Shown: in pieces, positions 24,652 through 32,657 of the stretch
Position numbering within the stretch: position 1 is the first letter of the stretch
Layout of the letters: every line of letters begins with the position of its first letter
From: a bacterium
GTDB lineage: Bacteria; Vulcanimicrobiota; Xenobia; Xenobiales; JADMJV01
Direction: 5' to 3'
DNA: 42,555 bases
Assembly (NCBI GenBank): GCA_030149525.1
Contig: JASBRJ010000028.1
Location: 1-42,555, forward strand
The notes under the pieces: model-generated
The model's database searches: none
What the model was told of the DNA's origin: nothing
What the model saw: the letters and a program-made list of their open reading frames with translations, nothing else
Made by a program: the position numbers and the translations under genes

Positions 24652-25617
24652 TTACTGAATAGAGAGTTGCCCGTCCACAACGGTCATAGCCCGTTTCTCG
24701 ATACCGTCTCCACTCCAGCGAGAAAGGTCGAAGTTCTCCCCGTTGTGGGTTGTTTGAACGTTGAGACGGCGATGAGTGAGTGGGGCATCTCCTCGTAAAA
24801 CATCCGCAGGGGCCTCGGCTTCCACGAAATGGGCACCACCCTCGCCCACGGTGCGACTTCCACCGTCGGGGGAGACGAGCACCGCTGTCTTCTCGTCGAC
24901 CCCGATGCCTCTCACCGTCTTAAGCTCATTCTCCTTCTGAAGTCGCGCCATGAAAGTCACCAGACGCCCCATGCGGTCTCTTTCTGAGAAGTGAGTGTCG
25001 GTGATAACATTCTCGAGAGTCGGCGCCTTGAGGAAATCGCTCTCAAGCGTTATGGCATCCTGAAGAGGAGCTTCCAGAGCCTCGGAGGAGGTAAGAGAAG
25101 CTTTCTCGGCCGTAAAAACATGTTCGCCCAGAATGGCAAGCCCGGCGGAGGTTCCCCCCATGGGAACGCCACGAATAAGCGCCCTGTTTAGTTCCTTGAG
25201 AAGCTCGGTATTCTTCCATTTTCCAACGTAGTTCCACTGATCGCCCCCGGCAAAGAAGATCGCCTCGGCCTTCTTCACTTTGTCCAAAACAAATTTGTCC
25301 TCTGCAGCTTTGGAATCGCGAATGACCAAAGTGCTCACCGAGTTCACATCGGCAATCTGGTCGATGTACTCCTGGTAACCGTCGGAGCCGCTTCCCCGCA
25401 AGACCAGGAAATCGCCGTTGCCCCCACGGTCGGCCATCCAACGAAAGACCTCATCCACATCGGTGGAGCCCCCCATCAGGGCCAAGCCACCTTGAGTCTT
25501 TCTTTGCACGTCTTGGGTGGAGCCTCGGTGATAATAGGTGTAGGAATTTGAAAGGGTCTTGGGCATATCCGGTTGTTCCAGGCAGAGTAGCGTGAGCCAC
25601 AGAATGAGGTAAGTCAC
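24652..25617 (-). CDS. Cyanophycinase-like S51 peptidase
   Basis: A 321-residue serine peptidase of family S51. The nucleophile is Ser157 in VPMGGTSAGLAILGE; FAGGDQWNYVGKW and the later TDTHFSERDRMGRL are the other hallmarks of cyanophycinases (as opposed to short PepE). The N-terminus (MTYLILWLTLLCLEQ) looks like a short signal peptide, so it may be exported, like extracellular cyanophycinases that degrade multi-L-arginyl-poly-aspartate. GTG 25617 is the start. No cyanophycin synthetase is present in the window. It may equally hydrolyse other beta-linked aspartyl peptides. Confidence 0.85.
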   Translation of the reverse strand: MTYLILWLTLLCLEQPDMPKTLSNSYTYYHRGSTQDVQRKTQGGLALMGGSTDVDEVFRWMADRGGNGDFLVLRGSGSDGYQEYIDQIADVNSVSTLVIRDSKAAEDKFVLDKVKKAEAIFFAGGDQWNYVGKWKNTELLKELNRALIRGVPMGGTSAGLAILGEHVFTAEKASLTSSEALEAPLQDAITLESDFLKAPTLENVITDTHFSERDRMGRLVTFMARLQKENELKTVRGIGVDEKTAVLVSPDGGSRTVGEGGAHFVEAEAPADVLRGDAPLTHRRLNVQTTHNGENFDLSRWSGDGIEKRAMTVVDGQLSIQ

Positions 25618-25660
25618 CCGCAGAGTTTAGGGCGGCGAGGGCGACTCGATTTTTCGGCGC

Positions 25661-25670
25661 TGTAACAATT
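25661..25670 (+). promoter_or_regulatory. TGTAACAATT motif shared with the 30.5-kb divergent region
   Basis: TGTAACAATT followed by (T)CG lies 92 bp before the start of the orphan gene at 25762. The same 10 bases occur at 30539-30548, within the palindrome AATTGTAACAATT. A common regulator is possible; the evidence is only the two matches. Confidence 0.3.
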
Positions 25671-25761
25671 TCGCCCGATGGATTTAACCTGTGCTCTCGG
25701 ACTTCGGAATCGATTCGGAACTCCTAACCATAGGATGTTCATGTAACGAACGGAGTCAACT

Positions 25762-26535
25762 ATGAATATCAAGCCCACTTCACAGTCCCAACAAGTTACC
25801 GGACCTCGCTCCTCGACGAAGGCCCCGGCAAGCCCCACCGAGTCCTCCGGCGACCGAATCGATCTCGGGGTGTCCAACGACGTGCATGATATGAAGGCGC
25901 TCAGCCAAGCTTTGAGCCGAAGCTACCTGGCTTATAAAAGCACCAATTCTCGACGAGAGCAGGCCAATATTCAGCGCCAGATGGAGAATCTCTACGACTC
26001 GCACCGGTTTTCCATGAATGATGGCTTGAGGCGCTCTGAAGACAAAATGAGAAGAATCTTCCAAAAGACCGAGACCGCCTGGGAGCTTAAGCAAGGCCTT
26101 GAGGACCGCCCTGTGACTTCCGAGGTGGAGTGGAACGTTCGGAAGTTCGAAGCCGCGCAGGCCCGACCCATGACACAGGCCAATCTCTTCAACTTCTCCG
26201 ATGTCCAGGCCCAACGTCGTTTGACCGTCATGCATGAAATGAGTCAGGTAAAGCCCGAGAAAGCTGAGAAGGGGCCCGGCGCCCTGCGCGAAGGCTTTAA
26301 CCCCGATGACCCCTATTACGAGACCAGCCCCACCCTGGGAGAGAAAAAGAAAAAGGACGAGGAAGACGACTGCACCTTTGATCCCGAAGACAGCTACTAC
26401 GGCGGCAAAGTTCCCGCTGGAAAGCCCAAAGAAAGAAGAGTCGGTGACGGTTTCGATCCTGAGCCCTGGTCTTACTACGATGACAGTGTCGCGCTAGCCG
26501 GGAAGAAGCCCCCAATGGGCAAGAAGAGGCAGTAA
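25762..26535 (+). CDS. Orphan protein with three FDP(D/E)-x-YY repeats at the C-terminus
   Basis: The 257-residue product has a Ser/Pro-rich start with GDRIDLG at 30-36, a helical middle (MKALSQALSRSYLAYKSTN and on), and an acidic, lysine-rich tail carrying three related blocks: FNPDDPYY (179-186), FDPEDSYY (206-213) and FDPEPWSYY (221-229). Between them are KKKKDEEDD and lysine-rich linkers. No signal peptide or membrane segment. Repeated short acidic-aromatic blocks in a lysine-rich tail look like a multi-core substrate or a repeated binding motif. It is next to the cluster at 27-38 kb. CGGAG precedes the ATG. Function unknown. Confidence 0.75.
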   Translation: MNIKPTSQSQQVTGPRSSTKAPASPTESSGDRIDLGVSNDVHDMKALSQALSRSYLAYKSTNSRREQANIQRQMENLYDSHRFSMNDGLRRSEDKMRRIFQKTETAWELKQGLEDRPVTSEVEWNVRKFEAAQARPMTQANLFNFSDVQAQRRLTVMHEMSQVKPEKAEKGPGALREGFNPDDPYYETSPTLGEKKKKDEEDDCTFDPEDSYYGGKVPAGKPKERRVGDGFDPEPWSYYDDSVALAGKKPPMGKKRQ

Positions 26536-26638
26536 ACTTTCTCCTTCACCTGTTTAACGTTTTTTTGATTTGAGAGAGCTAATATCCGCTCGGCGATTTC
26601 ACCCATCGCCTAGATTATTAGCAAGAGGACCACTCATC

Positions 26639-27106
26639 ATGAACTTTCAAATCCCCACAACCAGCAGCGTCAGCGTCACCTGGAAACCGGGCCAACCCGT
26701 CACCGACAAAGTCCGCCAGGAGCTGATCGCTCAAGGTGAGGCGCTCGCCGAAAAAGCGAACAAAGTCAAAGACTATTTCCAGCGTTCCGACAATAACGAC
26801 TACTCCGACTCTTGCCCTGCGGAAGGCTATGTCTGCATCCCTATCGACGACAAAGGTTCGCTTCTAGAAGAGCGCGCCGACCGGATCAAAGGAAAGTATT
26901 CCGCCGAAGAGGATCGATTCACCGCCGTAGCCTGGGAAGACGGTCAAAGCTATCTGGGAGCGTCCAAGCTCATTGTGGAAGGTTCGACCATTTTCCATGA
27001 TCGTCCGGCCTATCTCAATTCGACCCCCGAGTCGATGATTGAAAGCCTCACGGCAAATCAAGACGGTACCCTCACTTACACGCGTGCGGTTCCTGTTCAC
27101 TACTAG
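26639..27106 (+). CDS. Orphan 155-residue protein
   Basis: ATG 26639, behind AGAGGA, gives MNFQIPTTSSVSVTWKPGQP. The first half has a helix (KVRQELIAQGEALAEKANKV) and two cysteines in DSCPAEGYVCIPIDD; the second half looks beta-rich (FTAVAWEDGQSYLGASKLIV). No signal peptide or known domain. It converges with the LanB-type gene with a 4-bp overlap of the stops. TTTAACGT lies 80 bp before the start, as before the PqqD-Tat gene. Function unknown. Confidence 0.7.
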   Translation: MNFQIPTTSSVSVTWKPGQPVTDKVRQELIAQGEALAEKANKVKDYFQRSDNNDYSDSCPAEGYVCIPIDDKGSLLEERADRIKGKYSAEEDRFTAVAWEDGQSYLGASKLIVEGSTIFHDRPAYLNSTPESMIESLTANQDGTLTYTRAVPVHY

Positions 27107-29250
27107 CGACAGCTCTTATCGAAGAGAACGAACCGAGCTTCTCCGGTGGCAAGGCCCTCAGGGGTCTGAAGCCACGCTTCGTCGAGCGCGGGGAGGACTT
27201 CACTGCAGCGACATTCCCCCGAGGCCACCAGAAGGCTCCAAAAAAGGTCCAGAAAAAGGACGGAATCACGCACTATAAGGAGCGGTTTGACTTCTTTGGG
27301 AAAGCGGGCAAAGAACTGAGCAGGCAAGTCTTTTCCTATCAGTTCTCGATTCAAACGGGAGATTCTTTCGGCCGTCTCAAGCGGCTGAAGAGAGGAGAAA
27401 TCGGACAGCTTCAGAGCCCAGTCCGCGCGCTTGACCACCAGGCCTCCGATCTCAACCCGGTGTCCTGGCCCGATCCGGCTGAAGGGGGAAAAGTGGAGAC
27501 TTTGCAGTTCGCTCAGTTCTCCGGAGAAAAAGTCGAGGAGATCGACATCGGGGAGGTTGGGTGCTCTCAGGCAAAATCTTTCCTCCGACGGATGAACGGT
27601 GAGATCGCCCAAACGAACCTGTTGGGAGGCAGGTCGCCAACTCCCGTGGTGAGGGTCGACCAGAACGGCATAGGCCTCCTGGTCGATCCGTCCGTCCAGA
27701 TGCAGCCTGGTAAACGGGACGAAGGTTGCGGGGCGGACATCTCTTCCCTCCCTTCTGTTCCGATACCACGACCTCAACGTCTCGATGTGGGGGTGATGGA
27801 GGGTTGTGGAGAGATCCTGAAAGGGAAATAGGCAGGGGTGGATTTCGCCTAGCACGGCCTTGCCTTGGGCGGTGAAGAGGATGTCGCAGGAGTGGAATCG
27901 AGCCCCCTTGTAGCTGTGGGTCTGTTGGGGAAACAGAAGCTCGACTCGCCGGCTCACCTCCTCACAACTGAAAGACGCTCCGCTCCTCTCCAGGTCCGGT
28001 TCCCCCAGCGCTTGCTGCCAGCGGCGGGAAAGTTCGGCCTCAGCTTCCGGAAAGCCCAGAAGTGAAGGCTTAGAAAAAATGTCTATAGTTTTCTCCCACA
28101 AAAGAACAGCCGGATATCCGTCGCCGTATCGGCGGTGAAGTTTGCGCGCCTTTTCAAGCAGCAGGTCATCGGCCGTTCTCGCTGTCTCCAGGGCCATCCA
28201 GCGGGCACTACGGAGAACCAACCCAAGAGCCGGCAGCACAGATTCCACCCATCCCGCCGGCAGTTCCATACTTCGTCTCACCCCTTCTTCATAGAACCCC
28301 AGGCGACCGCCGTAAAAGGCCCCCTTGTTTCGACTCACTTGACCGCTATTCTTGGAAGCGATCAGCTGCTGAAAGTTCTGAATGAGGTGAGGGAGGCGAT
28401 CTGAGCGAGACTCACCCACGGACATCTGTTCAAGACATGATCGAAAGCGAGCCAACTCCTTCAGAAGCGGTTCGCCAATCGAGGGGTGGTACTCTTGAGC
28501 TTTCTGAACGGCCCAATCGAGGGGAAAGCCGTTCGACGGTATCGCCGGCAGGGGGCTGATCCAACTCTGCCGCCGCGCCAAAGTAAGAGTCGCTTCATCG
28601 AAACCTTCTCCCAGGAGAGTCTCAGTCGATTGAGGCGCCTGCTTCAAGCGCTCAAGGAGTCGCTGCATCTCCTCGGTGATGGCCCGACCTCCGTTGGCCC
28701 GTCTGCTGGCCGAACCGTCGAACACCACGCCCTGTTCCAGTCGCACTTTGGGTGAGAGCCAAAGCAGAGCATGTTGGGGAGCCTGGGAAGTGAAGTGGCG
28801 CCAGAGCGCGTGAACGACCCACGGCTCCATGTAGACCTTGCGATCCCGAAGCCAGGGGCCCCGAGAGTCTCTAGCTTCAGTCGATCCGCTCACAAGATGC
28901 CCGAATCCCACCGGTCCGAAGAAACCGATCACTTCGTTTTTGGCACAGTAGCGCTGGAGATAGGAAACAAACTTTTTGAGTCGCCTCCTACTTTTGCTGT
29001 TGGAGATGTTGCAGTCACCCCGCAGAAGTGCCGGCAAGACATTGCCGGCAAAGGCCGGGTTCTGCCACCAAATGGCTTCCTGAAGGCGTTCGCTTGCGTA
29101 GATGTCCTGCAGTGTTCTGACTTCCTCGTCAAATCGAGTGGCCCAGTCCGACGTCCTATCACTTGCCAATCGACCGGGCCAGGAACTGGGAAAGCCCGCC
29201 CCTCTGAGCTGGAATTCCGGACACAGATCGAAGTTGATAGAGTTGGTCAT
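27103..29250 (-). CDS. LanB-type lantibiotic dehydratase without SpaB_C domain (PEARL-like size)
   Basis: A 715-residue protein of the lantibiotic dehydratase family. The N-terminal signature YCAKNEVIGFFGPVGFG (101-117) matches the 'K-N-x-x-x-F-F-G-P-V-G' block of this family, and KGAFYGGRLGFYEEGVRRS and RYGDGYPAVLLWEK look like further conserved blocks. Full LanBs are about 1000 residues, with a C-terminal SpaB_C elimination domain; I find no such domain here, and none next door. LanBs transfer glutamate from glutamyl-tRNA to Ser/Thr; short ones include PEARLs, which add an amino acid from aminoacyl-tRNA to a peptide C-terminus. Which of these applies is open. It starts inside the stop of the alpha-oxoamine synthase gene (ATGA overlap), so the two are coupled. 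Confidence 0.8.
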   Translation of the reverse strand: MTNSINFDLCPEFQLRGAGFPSSWPGRLASDRTSDWATRFDEEVRTLQDIYASERLQEAIWWQNPAFAGNVLPALLRGDCNISNSKSRRRLKKFVSYLQRYCAKNEVIGFFGPVGFGHLVSGSTEARDSRGPWLRDRKVYMEPWVVHALWRHFTSQAPQHALLWLSPKVRLEQGVVFDGSASRRANGGRAITEEMQRLLERLKQAPQSTETLLGEGFDEATLTLARRQSWISPLPAIPSNGFPLDWAVQKAQEYHPSIGEPLLKELARFRSCLEQMSVGESRSDRLPHLIQNFQQLIASKNSGQVSRNKGAFYGGRLGFYEEGVRRSMELPAGWVESVLPALGLVLRSARWMALETARTADDLLLEKARKLHRRYGDGYPAVLLWEKTIDIFSKPSLLGFPEAEAELSRRWQQALGEPDLERSGASFSCEEVSRRVELLFPQQTHSYKGARFHSCDILFTAQGKAVLGEIHPCLFPFQDLSTTLHHPHIETLRSWYRNRREGRDVRPATFVPFTRLHLDGRIDQEAYAVLVDPHHGSWRPASQQVRLGDLTVHPSEERFCLRAPNLPDVDLLDFFSGELSELQSLHFSPFSRIGPGHRVEIGGLVVKRADWALKLSDFSSLQPLETAERISRLNRELIGKDLPAQFFARFPKEVKPLLIVRDSVLFLDLFWSLLVASGECRCSEVLPALDEAWLQTPEGLATGEARFVLFDKSCR

Positions 29251-30464
29251 CGGGTGGCGAACTCCGGAGGCCAGAGCCCCAGGTCGCGCAAACTCTCCCG
29301 CAAACCGGCTAACTGTTCCGAGCTATGATCCACCGACACGCAAAGGCGAAGTTGGGCTTGGTCTCTGGCCACTACGGGAAAGAAGACGGTGGAGACAAAG
29401 TAGCCCCGTTCTTTCAATTTCATTCCTGCTTCGATGCAATCGTCGGCACCGCTTGTGGGGACCATGGCGATAGGGCTTACGAACTCTTTTTCCGACGGTG
29501 CCTCGGCAAACTCCCTTAGGCGAGACCAAAGTTGATGCTGCAGCCGGGCCACCGTCCCGTCTTTATGGAGCTTCACCGAAGCCAGAGCGGCTCCGATGAC
29601 CGAAAAATCCAAAGGGGCTGAAAAGCCGTAGGTGGTCCCGTAGGAGCGAATCGCCTTCTCCTGAAAACCGTGAGGAACTAGAACGCCACCGCCATTGCAA
29701 CCGAAGCCCTTGGCCAGAGAAAAGGTCAGGATGATTCGGGGTGAAAGGCCGGGTCCGGTTTGTTGCAGACAGTATCCCTCGCCTTGGGAGCCGAAAAGCG
29801 ATGTACCGTGGGCATCGTCGATGTAGAGATAGAAGTCGTGTTGGTGGGCCAGTCGTAAGAGTTCTTGGAGCGGCGCAACGCCTCCCATAGAGTAAACTCC
29901 GTCGGCCACGTAGATCGGCACCTGGTTCGCCTGTCGAGCTTTGGTCACTTCATCCAGCAACTGTTCCAGGTGGTTATGAGAGATGGACACGACCTCACTT
30001 TCTTGGGCCAAGATCGGCTTCAAGACCTGCATGGAGGCGTGGGCGAATCGGTCGAAGATGAGGCGAGTCGATCTGTTGCCCTGGGGAAAGAGAACTCCCG
30101 CAGCCAGGAGGGGCAGGGTCGACAGATGAGCGCTGGTCACCGAAGGGAAGGTGATGGCCCTTCCGCCGAAGAGTGCCGACAGTTCCTCCTCCAGGAGCTG
30201 GTTCGGTTGGATAGAGAACCGGGAACGGGCGCAGCAGAAGTGAATGCCCCACTCGTCCAGCGCCCTTTTGGCCCCGGCAATCAGGTCGGGATGAGTGTCC
30301 AAGCCCAGGTAGGAGCAGTTGATGAATTCGGTGACGGATGGAAAGCCGGGGAGAGACACCGTCTTCTTCTGCCTGGCACCGATGGTGACTTGCATCATTC
30401 CGGACTCCACCGCCGACTGAAGGTGGGCGGCCGACTCCTCTATCATCTTCCGAGTATTGCGCAC
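29247..30464 (-). CDS. Alpha-oxoamine synthase (BioF/CqsA-like PLP enzyme)
   Basis: A 405-residue PLP enzyme of the alpha-oxoamine synthase family, which condense an amino acid with an acyl-CoA or acyl-carrier with loss of CO2 (examples BioF, KBL, CqsA). Landmarks: a FINCSYLGLDTHPDLIAGA start, GVYSMGG (189-195), DDAHGTSLFG (216-225) and Lys252 in TFSLAKGFGCNGG as the PLP lysine. N-terminal ~40 residues replace the usual start. No bioA/bioD/bioB or CqsS is present, so a biotin or CAI-1 role has no local support. The downstream LanB-type gene overlaps by 4 bp, suggesting one pathway that makes an aminoketone-type group. Confidence 0.85.
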   Translation of the reverse strand: MRNTRKMIEESAAHLQSAVESGMMQVTIGARQKKTVSLPGFPSVTEFINCSYLGLDTHPDLIAGAKRALDEWGIHFCCARSRFSIQPNQLLEEELSALFGGRAITFPSVTSAHLSTLPLLAAGVLFPQGNRSTRLIFDRFAHASMQVLKPILAQESEVVSISHNHLEQLLDEVTKARQANQVPIYVADGVYSMGGVAPLQELLRLAHQHDFYLYIDDAHGTSLFGSQGEGYCLQQTGPGLSPRIILTFSLAKGFGCNGGGVLVPHGFQEKAIRSYGTTYGFSAPLDFSVIGAALASVKLHKDGTVARLQHQLWSRLREFAEAPSEKEFVSPIAMVPTSGADDCIEAGMKLKERGYFVSTVFFPVVARDQAQLRLCVSVDHSSEQLAGLRESLRDLGLWPPEFATR

Positions 30465-30535
30465 TTAAGCTCGTTCTCTCCTGATTTCTGGGGCAATATC
30501 CTGCCGTTCCTCAGACCCGGGGCGGGCAAGAGTCA

Positions 30536-30548
30536 AATTGTAACAATT
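30536..30548. promoter_or_regulatory. 13-bp palindrome AATTGTAACAATT in the divergent promoter region
   Basis: A perfect inverted repeat with one central base lies in the 214-bp gap between the divergent alpha-oxoamine synthase and the small-gene operon. It is a plausible shared operator. Its right arm recurs at 25661-25670. Confidence 0.4.
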
Positions 30549-30678
30549 CGAGCACGCCTGGGATATTCAATGTCAAAAGGATTGCGCAAGACTCGAAAGA
30601 ATCCTAGATTCAGAGGTGAAGGCTGCGCCCAATTCCTTTGAGAGTGGCGTCGAGTCTAGAGGAAGAGAGTAACACATT

Positions 30679-30966
30679 ATGGATCAGATCAGACAAGGTT
30701 CCGGTAACCAAGTAAACTATTCTACCCGCCGAAATCGGGGCTACCAAGAAGATTCGGTCAGTGGTCAGTACCAGGCAAAAGACGTAGCCGACGTCAACCA
30801 AATGGGCTACAGCAACGATGTGGAAAAATTGAACAAAGAGTTGGGTCTCGTCACTCGTCAAATCGCTCAGTATAGCGATGCCCTAGAACGAATCACGGCC
30901 CGTTTGGCTGAAGCCACAGAAGGAAGCTCTCAGCCTAAAGAGCCCGTCGAAGGCCCCGTCAGATAG
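30679..30966 (+). CDS. Small orphan protein with coiled coil
   Basis: A 95-residue protein starting MDQIRQGSGNQVNYSTRRNR, behind AGGAAGAGAG. The N-terminal third is polar and Gln/Asn/Arg-rich; the rest is helical with heptads (VEKLNKELGLVTRQIAQYSD). No signal peptide. It is the first gene of the rightward operon and is followed after six bases by the next gene. A regulatory or precursor role is conceivable; nothing in the sequence decides it. Confidence 0.65.
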   Translation: MDQIRQGSGNQVNYSTRRNRGYQEDSVSGQYQAKDVADVNQMGYSNDVEKLNKELGLVTRQIAQYSDALERITARLAEATEGSSQPKEPVEGPVR

Positions 30967-30972
30967 GTCTTC

Positions 30973-31314
30973 ATGTTCAAAGGCGACAAAGAACTCCCGC
31001 CTCTCTCCGAGCATGAGCAAGAATTCACCGATAAGGTGATGGCGCTGTTCGAAGAGCAAGATGAGAACGGTGAGTATATCCACGACGACAAAGATGTCCG
31101 GCATGTCCTCCCCGCGCTTATTCTGGGCTCAGGTATCGGTCCCAGCGTCTACACCCATGGTCCCATCAAGGGCTTATTGGCCGAGTTCAGAGCAAAGATG
31201 AAGCTCCCCGACGACGTCAGCGATCAGGACTATCTCATAGCGGCCCGCCGTTATTATCGAAAATACCCTCCCAACAAAAGCTTGCTTTCCAAGCTTCAGG
31301 AGGCTATCAACTGA
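30973..31314 (+). CDS. Orphan 113-residue acidic protein upstream of the ATP-grasp genes
   Basis: Sequence MFKGDKELPPLSEHEQEFTD onward; acidic, helical, with a GSGIGPSVYTHGP turn and an ARRYYRKYPPNKSLLSKLQE end. No known domain. It follows the previous stop by six bases, and its own stop overlaps the non-ATG start of the next gene, so the three are cotranscribed. A partner or substrate for the ATP-grasp enzymes is one possibility; nothing in the sequence decides it. Confidence 0.65.
   Translation: MFKGDKELPPLSEHEQEFTDKVMALFEEQDENGEYIHDDKDVRHVLPALILGSGIGPSVYTHGPIKGLLAEFRAKMKLPDDVSDQDYLIAARRYYRKYPPNKSLLSKLQEAIN
31298..31303 (+). promoter_or_regulatory. Perfect Shine-Dalgarno AGGAGG for a non-ATG start
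   Basis: AGGAGG at 31298-31303 lies seven bases before CTG 31311 and ten before ATT 31314, inside the end of the previous gene. No ATG exists in the frame before 31431. Good spacing supports start at one of these rare codons. Confidence 0.65.
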
Positions 31315-32654
31315 TTCCCCACCTCCCGGACAACTGTCCCGAGGTATCGGAATTCGTTTACAAGCATCATCAACAGATTCTCGACGATCCAGGTCGAGCT
31401 CTGGCGGACGCAGCGAGATTTCGCAGCCGAATGGAGGCAGAAGGTTACGACCTTCTGCCCTGGCAAGGCTGGCCGCTGCGTCCTTTTTATTTTCCTAAGG
31501 CCTCTTTGGAAGCGCTCGCCGGTCAGCTGGTCCGGACACTCCGGAGTTGGGCTTGCGATTCCCAGTCGAAGGCGCCTGAAGAGCTGGCCGGGGAACTCGG
31601 TCTGAAAGCAGAGGCCCTGGAGTCTCTCGATTATCAAGGGGCGTTTTCGGAGCCGTCGTTCACGGGATTTCTGCGCCCGGACGGATTCTTGTATCCCCAC
31701 AGCTATACCGTGGTTGAACTCAATTTCGGGAACGGCTTGTTGGTGAGCCAAGCTTACGCCGACCTGTTAGCCGAGTATCACACACAGGACCCCCGTCTCG
31801 CCTCGGAATTGAAGATCCCTCGCCCGTTCGAAAGGTATCTTGACTATCTCCAGTCTCTGGTGGACGAAAAGATCGGTCTCGTAGGCATCTTGGCCTGCGC
31901 TTCTGAGTATGAAACCATTATGTCGTGGGAGAAGCGAGTAGGCGACATGGTCAGGTTCGGCCAAGAACTTTTCCATAGGCGCGGGTGGCAAACAGTGATT
32001 CTCCACGAGGACGACGTGGAGGTCGTCCCCGGCAAGAAGGCCCTGAGCAAGGCGCTCGGACAAGAACTCGATCTCATCGTGCCGCTCACTATCAATACGA
32101 CGTTCTTCGACAGTCCCGAGTTGCTCCGAACCCGATATCGGCATTGGACCGGTAGTCGAGTCGGTCGAACACCGTTCTTCAGCCCGTTGTCGGCTCTCTG
32201 CGTGGACAAGGGAACGCTCCCCTGGCTCACTCCTCATCTGGCTTCTGGAGGAGATTTTTCCGTTGAGATTCCCTTCACGGAACCTCCCACCGAAGAGCGC
32301 ATGAGAGAGTATCGCTTGAACAGAGAGGATTGGGTTTTAAAGCGCGCTTTCGACGGCAAGGACACTCATGTGGGCTGCTCAAGTCATGGGCGCGTGTGGA
32401 ACGAAAGGCTTGCCTACGCTCTCCGCGCCGGTGGTTATGTTTTGCAGCGCTATCAATCCATGCCCACCACCATTGTCCCCGTCACCCCCGACGGTGAGAG
32501 CATTGAGTGGCTTGAGGTTTCCTTCGAACTCTCTCCCTTTCTGGTCGACAACGCCTTCGCCGGAGGCATCGTTCGCTACGCACCCAAGGCAGAAGGCCTC
32601 ATCATGAGCCCGCCCCCCGAAAACATGGGCTTGGGCGTTGCCGTGGCAGTCTGA
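31311..32654 (+). CDS. ATP-grasp-like ligase A (glutathionylspermidine-synthase-like)
   Basis: From CTG 31311 (or ATT 31314) the product starts IPHLPDNCPEVSEFVYKHHQ, a helical leader; ATG 31431 would remove about 40 residues and has no ribosome-binding site. The protein has an E-x-N block (YTVVELNFGNGLLVS), WVLKRAFDGKDTHVGC with the ATP-binding lysine and a glycine-poor loop, and YVLQRYQSM, then EVSFELSPFLVDNAFAGGIV as the end. This order fits the circularly permuted ATP-grasp fold of glutathionylspermidine synthase-like enzymes. Such ligases activate a carboxylate with ATP and join it to an amine or thiol. The loop is less glycine-rich than in ligase B, so activity may be reduced. Confidence 0.7.
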   Translation: MIPHLPDNCPEVSEFVYKHHQQILDDPGRALADAARFRSRMEAEGYDLLPWQGWPLRPFYFPKASLEALAGQLVRTLRSWACDSQSKAPEELAGELGLKAEALESLDYQGAFSEPSFTGFLRPDGFLYPHSYTVVELNFGNGLLVSQAYADLLAEYHTQDPRLASELKIPRPFERYLDYLQSLVDEKIGLVGILACASEYETIMSWEKRVGDMVRFGQELFHRRGWQTVILHEDDVEVVPGKKALSKALGQELDLIVPLTINTTFFDSPELLRTRYRHWTGSRVGRTPFFSPLSALCVDKGTLPWLTPHLASGGDFSVEIPFTEPPTEERMREYRLNREDWVLKRAFDGKDTHVGCSSHGRVWNERLAYALRAGGYVLQRYQSMPTTIVPVTPDGESIEWLEVSFELSPFLVDNAFAGGIVRYAPKAEGLIMSPPPENMGLGVAVAV

Positions 32655-32657
32655 GCC

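Noticed and set aside
24652-25617. Cyanophycin metabolism cluster
   Set aside because: No cyanophycin synthetase or arginine/aspartate genes are adjacent; the enzyme stands alone.
27452-29473. Frames opposite the LanB-type and oxoamine synthase genes
   Set aside because: No known motifs and no start signals; the minus-strand genes explain the sequence.
29247-30464. A biotin operon for the BioF-like gene
   Set aside because: No bioA, bioB or bioD is nearby, and the gene is coupled to a LanB-type gene.
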